From contig JACBWW010000003.1 of NCBI GenBank assembly GCA_020086605.1, positions 55,503,322 through 55,567,321 of the forward strand: a stretch of 64,000 bases of DNA, in the 5' to 3' direction. The stretch's first letter is position 1. The number at the start of each line of letters is the position of its first letter. The position numbers and the translations under genes are program-made. Positions 51,601-63,318 of this stretch are shown here, piece after piece. The DNA is from Lanius collurio. Lineage: Eukaryota; Chordata; Aves; Passeriformes; Laniidae. Under the pieces are notes generated by a model that had not been told where the DNA came from, did no database searches, and saw only the letters and a program-made list of their open reading frames with translations.

Positions 51601-54600
51601 CCCACTGAAGACAGCACTTTGAGGGGTGTGTGACTCATGCAGGTGTCCTTCTGGTTTTCCCTGCATTTAGGCAAGAGCTAATGTTTTTTTCACTAGGGTT
51701 GTGTTCCTGTACTTCTGAACCATCAGAGCAGTGCCAAAGCTGCCTTTAACATCTATCCAGGGATTTTTCTCACCAGTGTTGCCTCCATGCCATCCAAGGC
51801 AGATAGGAGTAGAATAAAGGAAGGAATGTGAATTATATTGGTCTTAAATCCTTTTAGAGTTTCAGCTCTACTATATAATCATATTGCTGCAAACACTGGC
51901 AAGAGGCACTTCAGCCGCAGAAGCTGCTCTGATCCCTCCTCCTCCCAGGGATGCTCTTGGTGAGCTCTTTGCCCTGCTGCCTAAGGAAGGTCACACTTGG
52001 TGTCCCAACCTTATTGCTTCTTGTGCACAGAATCTCAATCAGCAGTGACTCATCTGTCCCAGCACCCTTCATCGCCTTCCGAAGCTCCCGGGCCTCGAAC
52101 TCCCAGGGCAGGTCCAGCAAAGCCAGCACAGCCTTTTCAAAATTCCCACTCAGGTCTCCCTTCAGGTCTTCTTCCATCTCCTGTGGGGACAGTCATGAAG
52201 GTTAGTGCAAAAGCTGAGGTGAGATTAGAGGAGTTCTTAATTTGTTTCAGGAAATCTAATCATTTAAAAGCTCCTTCTGTACCAAAAAGTGAAAAAAACA
52301 TTTTAAAAAGGCTTTAAAATACGCAGGCTTTTTTTTTTCCAAAATAAGTTCCCTAAAAATGTTCATTTTAGATTGACTGAAATGATTGTCCCATCTTCAA
52401 ATACCAACCAGTATCAGTCCAGTTATGACTCTTACATGAGTAAACAAATCCAAACTAGTGTTTTGAAAAGCTTAAAAATGCAGAAGCTTCCTGCTTCGAG
52501 AGAGCTGCCACACAGGGGATGAAACTAAGAACCTTCTGTTAGTTTTGGTTCAAACAGACTTACTGGAAAAAACAGCAAATTTCTGCTGTGCCAAGCAAAC
52601 AGTATTTTTTTTTACACACATATATACAGAAAGAAGAAAAAAATCAACCTTCTTTGATGTGATCTACTTAATTAAAAATTTACTAAGACCCCAGAGAAGA
52701 GCTGGCTAGTGCATGCTAGCTAACCTTGAGGATGCCTGCTGAGGATGTATTTGAAGTCCTATCTGCAGTCAACATTTCCTGCAGTTTAGGAAGCACTTGA
52801 CAAGTTCAGAACACTGAATGAGAAGTCCAGCTCAAAGTCCACTGTTCTCTAGTTCCTCCTCACACAACCACAGGTGAACACTCAACTACTCAGGTCAGAG
52901 GCTGCCGTTGGTGTTGGAGCAGTGTCAACACACACACCATGAATGCTGCAAGTTCCTGGAGCAGCAGGAGTGGGACATGGAACCACTTGTGCCTCCTTCC
53001 CAAGAGATTCAGCCTGCCCAGGCAAGTAAGAAGGGTTGCTATGAGCTGATGTCACCATGATGTCTCACAGCATTTGATAATTTCTAATGCCTATTTTTAT
53101 TAACCCTCATTATAGAACAAAATCTCCTGTAATTATGTAACCAAAATCTAGATCACGCTTGCTGTAAATTTTACCTATAGAAGGCTTTCATTCATCTTCA
53201 GTGCTGACTTTCTTATTGACACTGATTAATGAGCAAGCAGACACTAAGAAAATACCAATTTAATAATAAGGTCTACAGGATTCAGCTGTTTACTGAAATA
53301 ATATTTTTCTTACACACAAAATCATTTTGGCACTTTATGCCTCCTCCTGCAGAAATCAAGTGCCCAATGAAACTTTGTAGTTTTGCAACATGTTCTACTT
53401 CATCATTGGGAGAAATAAATATTACTTCTATTAAACACAATAAAAATATAGTTGTGCAAGATGAAATAGTTTCTTTGAATTTGCATCTGGTCTAAGTGGG
53501 ACTCTGACTTAAAATTTCCCTTTAACATTAACTTATTTTTCTGAATTTGATGAAGTTGAAACACTTTCTATTTGAGTTATGAATTATTTTCTAGCTCTCC
53601 CAGCTTTGATTAAAATGCTCTGATCTGGTTAAGGCTGACTTCAAGAAGACTCTGAGGCCTAAAGTTAGAAATATAATTGGTATTTTAGGAGATAAAATAA
53701 ATTGCTGAATCAGAAAGTAACTGCTGTCCCCCTTAAGTCCACTATGCCCTTGATATTTTCAAAACCAGAGGCCTGTAGGCTGTATTTTCAGAGGCAGTGG
53801 TTTGAAACAGAGGCCACTTATTTCAAAGTACCTTGTTATACAAAGCCTTGTACTTCTGTTTTATTTGTTGTCTCTGCTCCGATGTTCTACTTGATAAGAC
53901 TTCAATAATTTTCTTTTCATCGGTTCCTGAAAAAGTTGTGCATAAGGATTTTATAATTAGGAATCTAATCCAGAGGAAAGAAAATGTGACCTGTAAAGAG
54001 AAAAATATTCCTGTACATATATCCCCAGTGGTTCCATCTTTAGGATTTGTAGCATAAAAGATTCTTTTGAGGATGATTTTTACTGTAGTCAGCTACAATG
54101 TTCAGACCATAAAATAAAAGTTCAACATCTCATGCTGTCCATATGAGGGAAATCGAGTCTTCTGTTTGAAAAGGCCAGACACTGCTCCTAAAATCAGGGT
54201 TATGCCTGTGCCCATAGGCTGACATACACGTTTTTGGTGACAACGCTTGTTTGAGTAGTCCCAAGGGATCAGCCACTAGACCCAGTTTATTACGTGTATG
54301 AATGCTGTGCTGGCACAACAAAATGAGGGCAGTGGGACAAGAGGCTGGGGCAGGCTAGGATGTGTTTGAATCAGCTTCATTAACCCAATGCCTGGATGTA
54401 CAGCCTGTAAAAATTTGGTTTTAATTTTGCTAAATGGAGTCAGGAAGAGGAGCTGGAACCAGCCTGGATGGCTTCAGTCTCTGCCAATGCTGTTTTGCTT
54501 GGCAAAAATCAGAGTGAAGTGGGAGTGTGGGATGCCCAGGAGTGCAGCTGCTGTGCTGCCCATCACAGAGAGGAGCTGAACATGCAGCCCCCTCCAGGGG

Positions 54601-56421
54601 AAAAGCCCTCAGTCAGCTTTGAGCTCTAACTTGGGCAATGGATTGAAGAGGCTTACTCAAGGCAGTGACCTTGCTCTTGTACTTTTCTTGCCCTCATCAT
54701 ATAAACACACAAGATGTTTGCACATAAACAGATGTTTGCATGAAACAGAGCTGCTGGAAGGCGTTTGTTACGGCTAAAAAGTGACATGACCAGTGATGTT
54801 ACCTGGATGTACAAAAGACACAATAGGGCAGCTATTGCATTAACACAGGTGTCCTGGTGCACTTCCATCTCAGGGCCAGCATCTTGACTCAGGCATTATT
54901 TCTTCAAGACAAGTATGGAAACTGAGAATGTGAGCCAGGACAGACGTATGACCCAGCATGTGATGGGCACTGCCCAAATGCCCATGGCATATCAAGGGTT
55001 TAGATGGCAGAGCAAAGGCATCACGACATATGCCAGGCCTGTTGATGCCTGCACATCCTGCTGGGGGTCACTGCCTCATGCTCTCCATGTGCCCTGCCAT
55101 CTGATGCATTTGTGTTGCCACCTCTGGGATTTGTGCTGTGCCTCATCTCATGCTTTTAGGAGCAGGAACAAACAAGGGTTTCTCAGTAGCAACTAGCACA
55201 AAAGATAAAGATACTGTTGGGGAGGATGAAATAAGGAAACCTTATAAATATGACTGCTTGGCAAAAGATTCTGGAAATTTGTGCTGTGCCTCATCTCATG
55301 CTTTTAGGAGCAGGAACAAACAAGGGTTTCTCAGTAGCAACTAGCACAAAAGATAAAGATACAAATTATATTGGCATTCAGCAACAGCTGATATGTTTTC
55401 ATTCCTCATATCACTATCAGGTACATGCAGGACAGCTTTAGGGCATCTTGTCCAGTTCTTCCTGCTTAGATCAGAGGCAGAAGGCATGGTCCAAGTTTGA
55501 AAGGAATTATACTCCTATTTGATAATGTTGGGCTAAACTTTCAGTAGGAGAGTACTCTGGGAAACTGTTTTGAGAGGACTCAGTTAATAAGACAGGAATA
55601 GTTCCTAAATTTCAACACTTAACTAGCTGATTCTGAATGTCATTGCTATACCAGGAAGAAATGCTTAAATATATATTAACTGTGCGAATAGCTGGGGTGA
55701 ATTAATAACTTATTGATCTTGTGTGCTGCCTGAATGTTCTTCCTCTATGGAACATTGCCACTCTATGGACCTTAGGATCTCATGAAGCACTATGCATTCC
55801 TCACTCACATCAGTGCAGCCAGGCAGCTTACTTCAAACTACCTCAGAAGATGGTGAGGAACAGTATTTTCAGTTAAAAATCACTGATGAAGATTGAAATC
55901 ACTGTAAATTCCTTTCAGCTGATCTTGTAGTGGGATCTGGTGAAATATGGAGGTGATGATGTTCTTTACCGGTCCCTGGAGGGCTGAAAAGGATATTTAA
56001 CCATGACCATTATCTGACCTGACTACCTGGACCCCGTGACTGTCAAATTAGTCTTGGCAACTTGATGTTCCTATCATAGGGAACAAATATCATATTTACC
56101 CTAATCCTCTGGAGCCACGCAGTTAACAAACTAGATCTTACCAGTCTTTGAGGAACAAGCTGGCTTCCCTTCCCATTTATCTTCATGGGTGTGAATGTTC
56201 TTTGAGTCAGTACATGACAGAAAGCATAAAGATTACCTAAAACTGGTTGGAACAGTTGGTTTTCCTAAATTCATGTATATTCTCCTTATAATATTGATCT
56301 CCCCTATGTACAAAATCCAAAAATCTACAAAATCTTTCTTACCTGCTCCTTTGCAAGCACTGTGTATTTTCTTGGCATCTCGCTCTGGATCAAAGCCATG
56401 ATGGTGGTGTTTGTGGGTTGA
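45503..56421 (-). CDS. ANXA13: ANXA13, annexin A13 (ten coding exons; start exon outside or unseen)
   Basis: Annexin A13 is a calcium-dependent phospholipid-binding protein of epithelial membranes, in mammals N-myristoylated and linked to apical vesicle traffic. Ten GT-AG exons (56421-56343, 53926-53832, 52180-52010, 51428-51395, 51312-51233, 50080-50012, 49826-49725, 47802-47727, 46922-46810, 45622-45503) join in frame to 939 bases, 312 residues plus stop. The human short isoform has 316 residues as I recall, so only a few N-terminal residues are missing. Four annexin repeats lie at about residues 9-80, 81-153, 165-236 and 237-312. Calcium-loop motifs are GAGT at 25-28, 97-100 and 256-259 and a GRWGT variant at 180-184, with acidic partners near 67, 139, 223 and 298. 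Closest likeness is ANXA13 ([10 protein letters not shown] terminus, [10 protein letters not shown] start of repeat 1). An ATG-GGN-AAY start was searched for by eye up to 64000 and not found. Confidence 0.96.
45623..46809 (-). other. ANXA13: ANXA13 last intron
   Basis: GT-AG intron of 1187 bases. No repeat or embedded gene was recognised. Confidence 0.85.
46810..46922 (-). CDS. ANXA13: ANXA13 exon, first half of repeat 4
   Basis: A 113-base exon completes the split Val and encodes [18 protein letters not shown], then [19 protein letters not shown]. The donor is GTAGGG and the acceptor GTTTTCTTTAG. Confidence 0.95.
46923..47726 (-). other. ANXA13: ANXA13 intron within repeat 3/4 boundary
   Basis: GT-AG intron of 804 bases with nothing further recognised. 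Confidence 0.85.
47727..47802 (-). CDS. ANXA13: ANXA13 exon, end of repeat 3
   Basis: A 76-base exon encodes [20 protein letters not shown] and AYLTL plus one base. The acceptor is TTGTTCCCATAG and the donor GTAAAA. Confidence 0.95.
47803..49724 (-). other. ANXA13: ANXA13 intron in repeat 3
   Basis: GT-AG intron of 1922 bases. A 194-codon open frame at 48904-49488 on the minus strand has no family resemblance and is taken as chance. A possible CR1 tail lies at its right end. Confidence 0.85.
49600..49680 (-). mobile_element. Possible CR1 tail fragment (antisense)
   Basis: The plus strand has CAACCATTTAGGGTGGAAAA followed by GGCTATTCAGATCATT, resembling the reversed CR1 3-prime end. It is short and diverged. 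Confidence 0.4.
49725..49826 (-). CDS. ANXA13: ANXA13 exon, repeat 3 core
   Basis: A 102-base exon of 34 codons encodes [20 protein letters not shown] and [14 protein letters not shown]. The donor is GTGAGT. The acceptor GATTTTGAAG has a weak pyrimidine tract but preserves the frame and the family alignment. Confidence 0.94.
50012..50080 (-). CDS. ANXA13: ANXA13 exon, linker and start of repeat 3
   Basis: A 69-base exon encodes [17 protein letters not shown] and ASDLYK, matching the human linker and AGQDAKDLY region. The acceptor is CTTTTCTGCAG and the donor GTAAGT. Confidence 0.95.
50081..51232 (-). other. ANXA13: ANXA13 intron between repeats 2 and 3
   Basis: GT-AG intron of 1152 bases, AT-rich in its middle. 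No embedded feature was recognised. Confidence 0.85.
51233..51312 (-). CDS. ANXA13: ANXA13 exon, second half of repeat 2
   Basis: An 80-base exon, a conserved annexin exon size, encodes [19 protein letters not shown] and KILVMVLE. The acceptor is TTCTTCCCAG and the donor GTAAGG. D139 of the joined protein is the acidic partner of the repeat-2 calcium loop. Confidence 0.95.
51395..51428 (-). CDS. ANXA13: ANXA13 34-base microexon, repeat 2
   Basis: A very short exon encodes [11 protein letters not shown] plus one base. The acceptor is preceded by a long T-rich tract on the minus strand (the AAAT-type stretch at 51440-51478) and ends TTTTCTTAG; the donor is GTAAGT. The peptide matches the annexin A13 segment KEIIAIKEAYQR. 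Confidence 0.93.
51429..52009 (-). other. ANXA13: ANXA13 intron upstream of the microexon
   Basis: Intron of 581 bases with the weak GTTGGG donor at its 5-prime end and an extended U-rich tract before the 3-prime AG. Confidence 0.85.
51440..51478 (+). repeat. A-rich AAAT-type low-complexity stretch
   Basis: Short AAAT-like repeats lie immediately upstream of the ANXA13 microexon. On the transcribed strand they form a U-rich tract that probably serves as its polypyrimidine tract. Confidence 0.7.
52010..52180 (-). CDS. ANXA13: ANXA13 exon, end of repeat 1 and first half of repeat 2
   Basis: A 171-base exon of 57 codons after the acceptor TGTCCCCACAG. It begins [18 protein letters not shown] and ends [12 protein letters not shown]. 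The donor reads GTTGGG, with T at position +3, which is a poor match to consensus, but the reading frame continues perfectly into the next exon. In the usual vertebrate annexin layout this region is split as 114 plus 91 bases; here it is 171 plus 34. Confidence 0.94.
52181..53831 (-). other. ANXA13: ANXA13 intron in repeat 1
   Basis: GT-AG intron of 1651 bases. No repeat could be named. Confidence 0.85.
53832..53926 (-). CDS. ANXA13: ANXA13 exon, annexin repeat 1
   Basis: A 95-base exon, a common annexin exon size, encodes the split Gly and [20 protein letters not shown], ending KALYNK before a GTACTT donor. The acceptor is ACTTTTTCAG. Confidence 0.95.
53927..56342 (-). other. ANXA13: ANXA13 intron with partial tandem duplication
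   Basis: GT-AG intron of 2416 bases. It contains the 86-base perfect direct repeat listed separately. Confidence 0.85.
55129..55362 (+). repeat. Partial tandem duplication, 148-base period
   Basis: Bases 55129-55214 and 55277-55362 are identical over 86 bases by eye (starting ATTTGTGCTGTGCCTCATCT, ending AAAGATAAAGATAC) and are separated by 62 bases. This corresponds to 1.6 copies of a 148-base unit. The perfect identity suggests a recent event or an assembly artefact. Confidence 0.9.
56343..56421 (-). CDS. ANXA13: ANXA13 exon encoding N-terminal tail and start of repeat 1
   Basis: This 79-base exon follows the acceptor CTGTCTTCCCAG and precedes a GTAAG donor. It encodes [18 protein letters not shown] and eight more residues. 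The human counterpart begins around AKASSPQGFDVDRDAKK. The four-histidine run is unusual. The frame requires an upstream exon carrying the start codon. Confidence 0.93.
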
Positions 56422-58394
56422 CTGGGAAGACAGAGGCACAACAGACACATGGGAAACAATTTTGCATTAAAGTGACAGCAATTTGGGCCAGATTCTTGCT
56501 TGATCTTTGTTCCCACCATCTAAACCTTGAAGTCCAGGCTGGGCTTTGCTGAAATACTGCATCTATCCCTAGGGGTCCTGGAATGGATCCACAAATAGCT
56601 GTCACCACATAAAAAACACAGTGGTCTATATAACTTTGTCGCCATACATTACATGTCACCACATGACACACATGACCTTATAACATGACCTATAACTTTG
56701 TTCTGCCAGCTCTGGCTTATTCAAATGATTTAGGGTAATAACTTCATACTAGGTATCTTCATGCCAGATCAAATATTATCAGTTTGTGCTACTTTAACAA
56801 CAGGTCAATACAAACACCTTATCAGAAGCAGGACCTGTCTCTGCAGTACAGTTGTAAGTACTGGGAGCTTAAAATCACAATGATCTGAATAAAAACTCAT
56901 CCCAAAAACCTTTCTTGTATTGATGCATTCATGCAAACAAGATAATTGGAGATATATAACGTGGTAAATCTGGGGGCTTTTGTTGTTCCTGGAGAGGTTT
57001 TTAGTTTATTTTTTTTAATTTGGCAAAATAATACATGTGGCTACCTTGAGCTAAATTTACAGGGGCAGGATAATAACTCAAAGTCCACAGCCACAGCAGC
57101 AGTTTACAACGTGGCATATCAATGTAAACAGAAAACCATGTCTGCTCCTAATCTGACAAGCTGTGAGTCACAGGGGCTGAAATTATGGTACACCCTTCAT
57201 TCTGCTGTTTCTCAAAAAAGGGTAGAACTGTTTGAGACCACAATGACAGCAACAATTTCAGCTCCTCTTATATGATTAATCAGATATTTTAAATGTCCAA
57301 ACTCCAAAACAGTAGTAGAAAATAGATCCTGGGCTCCCAAGTAAAGTAGCACACCATGGACTCAGGGGTCTAAGTGGGCACTGGCAGTGCTTTGGCATTT
57401 CCATTCAAATAGCAACATGTGGATCAGGCTGCTTGTTTTGCATGGCTGCCAGGCACTGGCACCACCACTGTTAATTAACAGTTATGATACTGCAGGGCAT
57501 GGCAGTCTGCTTTTAAGCCCTTCTGAAAATGTCACTAGCCTGCTGTGGAGCTGAAGAGGTTAAATGGCTGATTAACCTCTTTGTATCTGGGGATTGCACA
57601 GGGCAGAGACCATTCCTGAAAGACAGGCACAACATCATTCTGCTTGTGGAGTAAGAGAATTTAGCCATGGCAGAGCCCAGCCCACAGCTGTGGGCTGGGC
57701 TCTACCATGTACCCATCTGTCCAGAGAATGTCTTATTTACAAGTACAGATGAAACCTGAAAGTCTGTTGGTTGGTATGCTCCAAAAGTTTCATGCTGTCG
57801 TCTACTAGTTCTGGTGAAAGAGCTGCAACTCTGGCTAAAGGACTCGCCTGTCTAAAGGCAAAGGGTCAGTTCTCAAGGAGAAATAACCAAATCCAGTCCC
57901 TATACTGCTTTACCAATGTACCTTTGTGATTGACTGAAGCCAGTTAGGTACCTGGCTTTTTCAATGCAATTAGCAGCTAGAATACAACCTACTGCTAATG
58001 GTAGCTGAAATGGAAAGTTATTTTTACAACTATAACAATTGGTAAGGTACTGTAACAATGCAATAATTTTGCTTCATCTCTACACCACAAGGTTTTGCCA
58101 TCATTATGAGAAATGTTGCTTTTAAAGATGTATCCTACTGTATGCTCACACACAAGTGAGAGCCTTTCAAACAAGGTGGAAATAGTTGCATATAAGTAAG
58201 TAATATTTTCTAGTGAGAGATTTTATTTAAGAGTCTTCAAATTTTCCAAGAGTTTGGGTCAAAATGGAAAGGGAAAAACAAAGTTAGAAAGCAGATGCAC
58301 TGATAACTATTCAAAATCAATTCCATTCACAGTTTTCTGTTATGGCAGAGTGTAGGTGCTTCTCCTTAGATGGCATCGTGTGCAGAGGAAATGT

Positions 58395-58470
58395 ACTGAC
58401 AGGCTGAGAGAGTTGGGGCTGTTCAGCATGGAGAAGAGAAGGCTCCAGGGAAATACCATTATTTTGGCTC
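58395..58470 (+). mobile_element. CR1 LINE fragment (sense)
   Basis: CTGAGAGAGTTGGGGCTGTT followed by CAGCATGGAGAAGAGAAGGC matches the typical CR1 block in plus orientation. It is truncated on both sides. Confidence 0.75.
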
Positions 58471-61400
58471 TGTACTGTTGGTATGCTTATGGTTGACCTT
58501 TCTGCCTGTGTTAGGCAGCCAGTACTGAAGTTATTCTAGAGTTGTTTGCAAAGCAAACCAAAAAGACCAAAGAAGCAGCTGAAAAATCAGAAAAAAGGGG
58601 AAAATTCTGTAGCACAAAATACAGAGAAAAGTGCAAACAAATCAAATGTAGACATTTGACTACTTTGCAATTATCCAAGTGCTATTATAATTTACAAACT
58701 CTCAGATTCCCTGCAGCAGTAAGAACTGAGAACAGTTGCTTCACATTCACTGCCTCCTGACCTGGGACAGAAGGTACAGTGGTGAGAAGTGAAGAAGAAA
58801 AAGGCTTCATCTGGGATTCTCTCCCACTTTTCAGACATTCAGCCTGGACAGAAACACCTGCACAAACACACAAAGGCAGGAGCTGAGTTGTCCTTTGCCT
58901 TGCCTTGCTCACCAGCAGTGCTGGTCTGTGGGAATTGCCCTTACCATGCTCGTGCTGCTGCCTCTGCAGCTGCCACTGCCCCAACCCTACTGCAGGTGCA
59001 CCTGATCATGGTTGGGTCATGGCAGGACATCGAGAGAGTGGTTTTCTCTCCTATGCCTCGATGGCTGGTCAGTTACCCTCAGGTTTAGTGAGCCCCTAAT
59101 TCCTAGGTACCACTTGTATTGTAGGTGTTGTGTTTGTGTGCAGCACAGGTGCAACAGGCAGGAAAATGATACCGCCAGAAACTGAAATAACATTGTAGAT
59201 TTATGATTATTCATAAAGACATAAATACAGAAACACTTATTTTCAAGGGAAAAATCATGCAGAAAGGAAGGAAGGCCCATTTCGGTGTTCAGGATGTGTT
59301 TGTTTTAAAGCACCAGAGGAATTTATTGAGTCAGCTCTGCTAAAGCCTCTGTCTTCAAATAAATCATTGCAAAACATTAAATGATGTGCCTGGGGAATAC
59401 CATTCTTGTAGTACTGTGTGTAGTACTAGCATCAGCTTTATAGAGAGAAATCTGTCACTGTGGGTAAGTGACTGTCAAGACCACCCCCTGGGTCATCTGA
59501 GAAGTAAAGTTCATTACTTGCTGAGCCCCGGCCTTGACCTTCCCACTGACATAGCTTCCCAGTGCAGGAGAGGGAGAGCTGTTCCAGGGCTGTACTCCTT
59601 ACCCTGTGGATTTTGACAGGTGGATTTTCCTGTAAGGGATACATGGCAAAATCAATTTATGTTTAATTTCTTTTGTAACTTGTACTAATTTTTCTTCTAA
59701 AAGTATGGGTAGAACCACTTTAATATAATTCTTTTTTTAGAGTTAAGACCTAAGATTAGATTTGAGTAGTTACTGAATTAGAAGTGTTCTAGCAAATTTG
59801 GTGATAGCATGATGAGGAGTCTGAAATATCAGGTGGACAGACTGCAAACAGCTTTGAAGTTGGACATAGGGTGTGGGGGAACTTGCTGTCACAAACTGGT
59901 CCAGCTCCATCCACTCATTTAATTAATTTTTTTCTCATTTCTCTCCAATAGCTCTATATTAATTAATGTGACCAGAGTTCTGATGGTAAAAATATTCGTT
60001 TCACTACAAGAATAGCTGTATTTGTTGACTTGTGTTGGCCTGTGTTGACTAGAGTTCTCTTGTCCTGAATAGTTTCTGTCTCACTCTGGCATGTTTTAGA
60101 CAATAATCTGTTTCCCTTGCAGCTTTGACTAAAATTGCCACAGATTTATTTATATTAAATTGGACAGTTTATAACAGATCTAAAACTAACTTGCTTTGTT
60201 CTAACTTGCTTTCAAGCACACAAAGTAGTTTTTCCTACTATAAATTCTATCTGACTTTAGGGAGCTGTAAGATGAGTTTATAGCTGAAGATGATCTGCAA
60301 TGCTTAGAGAAGCTTTATAGATTTTTCTTTGATGTTTCAGCATGTGGAGCCCTTATGGAGCACAAATAAACAGTTTAACAAAAAGGTCAGCAAACCCAAG
60401 AAGGATGTGATGGGGTGGGGGAACAAGAGCTCTTGCTGCACTACGATGCAGACACTCCTGAAAAAACCTACTGTCTTCCTCAGGCTAAGGACAATTAAGC
60501 TTGCAGTAGATACAAAGTGCTCATCAGTCATTAGACAAGAACAGAAGACGTGCTACCATGAACATGCCAGGTAGTTTCTTGTGTTGCAAAAGAGAGCCCT
60601 CCCTGAAAACAGCTGATAATAGAGCTTGAGCACTCACAGCTATTTTTCCATTTGCATCATCTCATGCAGATGCCACAAGCCTGCTCAGGAACAGGTTTAT
60701 GGAGGAGTACTGTCAGAACAACAAACAGAGCAGCTCCTTGGGGTGCTGGTCACCTGCAGCAGCACTAACAGAGATTGATGCTGATGATGTACAGAGATAA
60801 ATGCAGGCACAGACCCTTAAAGAAAATCACTAGGAAGAGCCAGCAGGAGTGTGGCTGCTGACCAGAGCAGATGAGATGCAGCTCTAGTAGCTGCAGGCAG
60901 AGCTCTAAAAAGAGTTGGATTGATCCAAGCATGCTAAGTGCCCACCCCAGTCTTCATTTCTGACAGGCCCAATTTATGTGCTTTATTTAGTGGAAGTCTA
61001 ACTTCAAGCTTCTTTTTGGCTGCTGTTTCAATTTTTCTTTGATTTAATAGAAATAAAAAATTAAATCTCAAAGTGGTAGTACACAGAAAGAGGAGACTGA
61101 CCCAGCCATGCTCTTTACAGCATTAACTCATGCACGTGAGAGGGGTCAGGAATAAAATTTGGGGCAGTGTTCAGTTGTCTAAACATAGGCCTGTGGTGTT
61201 GTTAGACATGTCCCAGGGTAAGCTGCCTGATGCCTGTCAGACATCAGTGGTGTCCTGTGGGCCTGCAGCCATCAGCCTGATGGGGATGTCTCACACACCT
61301 GAGAGCATCACCAGTAGATGGAGGTGGGCTACACAATCATGTCAGAGTTTTCCCACCCATTTCCTTATTCTTCACATATTTAATTATGTTGACAAAAATG

Positions 61401-62144
61401 CATTTGAGAAAAATGAGGTTTTAAAAAGAATGACATAAACTAGTTCCATGTGCAGCAATCTGAGCTTTCCTTTCTATCAAGTAGGTGAACACCAGCAACC
61501 TCTCTGCCTGATTTTCCAGAGATTTGCATCTCCTGTCTGCCTGATTTTGGCTCCTCTACTGCCTGCTGCAGCTGAAACAATTCCTGTGATGGGCACAAGC
61601 ACAATGGCCCAATACTATGTGGGTTCTCTGGTGTCTTATAAGATTTGAGTTCATGCCTCAGTCTTTTGTTCAGGGGATTTCTAATACAGTCCCTCTCTTC
61701 TCAAGATTTCCAAGAAACATAACAGGCACTAATAATTTTGAGATTAGCACCCTACTGGTAAATTCATCTAAAGTTGTCTGGTGGGTTCAAACATTTCTAG
61801 CTAGGATAACAGATATATATTGCAGCATCTTGCAGCATCTTGCACCCTGTTTCTTTGGGAAGCCAAGTCCCAAACTCCATAATGTCCTAAAAGTGAGGAC
61901 AAGAATACCAGAAAAACAAACAAACAAGTCAAAACAATTGAAAACCCATTCCAGATAGAAAGCTATAGAACCTGCTGAGATTTCTCAGTTCTCACAATGC
62001 ACTGTCATTAAGCCACCAGTTCCAAGACCTTTGGGGAGCCCAGTCTGCAGCTAATGAACCATTTCTCCAGCTCAGCACTGAGAGTGCTGTCAGGACTGGT
62101 TTGGGCAGAGCCCTTTATTCTTCACATGTATTAAATTATTGCGG

Positions 62145-62200
62145 TAGGCAATGGATAAGTGAGTTGTCATCTCAAGGTGCCTTCCAGTTCTATGATTCCT
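62145..62200 (+). mobile_element. CR1 LINE 3-prime tail (sense)
   Basis: CATCTCAAGGTGCCTTCCAG followed by TTCTATGATTCCTGT matches the end of CR1, including the terminal ATTCTATGATTCT-like motif. Confidence 0.75.
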
Positions 62201-63250
62201 GTCTTTATGTGGAGAAGAAATTTTATTTTCTCTATCTACCAGGAAATATCCCAAACCATCCAGTCACCTTGTTAACATAACAAACAACAGAACTGGGGTA
62301 TGCATCTCATTGGTTAAACTGTATCTAATACACTTGGATCACAGAAGACAGCTATTGGCAAATCAGCACCTACATGACTAATTTTTTATAAACACACATA
62401 TACTCAAGATTAATTATTTATCTTGGCAGAAGTCTTTAATGAGCTATAATGCAATTGGAATCCAAGGTTAACTAGACTAACAGTAATGACTAGGAAAAAC
62501 AAAAGGACGTGTTCTTAGATCTTGTGGTTGAAACCTTCCAGTACTTCACATGTTGTCAGGATAACATCCTGTTATCAGAAGAAACTCTGAACTCCCACCC
62601 AAAGTAGTCTTAATGACAGCCCAAACCTCATCACTCATCTCAAGTATTTCCATCCGTTGAGAATAAAACACAAGAACAAATATAGGAGTAGGCTGCTGCA
62701 TTTCAATCCTGATCTACTACCAAAACCAGACTGAAAATATGATAATATGTTTGTGCTTCATCCACAGTCGGATTTACTAAAACAGACATTGCTGGTCATA
62801 ATGATTTTTTTCACCTTGTTGAAATGCTACCTTAGGCCCCTCTGGATTGGGTCAACTTTTTGGACAACAGCAGAAGACATGAGTGTAACCAACTCAAACT
62901 ATCCCATGATCCTATACAAAAATAGCCAGAGCCTCCTACTGCTAGATAGGGTTTATTATTCTTATATAAAAATAGTGTCACCTTATTTTAAACCTGTGCT
63001 TTCCTAATAGAAAGTGTATCTTACTGTTCGTGTCAGTTAATGACACAGCTGAAGCTGGAATGAACACCAACAGAAACGAGGACAAACCATTTTAGTGGTA
63101 ACATCCAACCTGCCCAACAACTAACACACCTCCTTCACCCATGGCAAAGAGCCTGGAGCCACATACACACGTCTCAGAGCTGTGCATGGGAGAGCTCTCA
63201 GTCAGCAGGCAGATCGCCTCTCCATCAGGAGCCTCCAGCTTTGCCATGGG

Positions 63251-63318
63251 ATGGATGGATGGATGGATGGATGGATGGATGGATGGATGGATGGATGGAT
63301 GGATGGATGGATGGATGG
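63251..63318 (+). repeat. (ATGG)17 microsatellite
   Basis: Seventeen uninterrupted copies of ATGG, read as MDGWMDGW in one forward frame and HPSIHPSI on the other strand; these open frames are artefacts. The locus is likely polymorphic. Confidence 0.95.

Noticed and set aside
61340..61362. Minus-strand ATG-GGT-GGG as the missing ANXA13 first exon
   Set aside because: The third codon is not Asn, the frame stops after seven codons and no suitable donor follows. Similar ATG-GGN sites at about 57708, 59280, 61949, 62909 and 63141 were rejected on comparable grounds.
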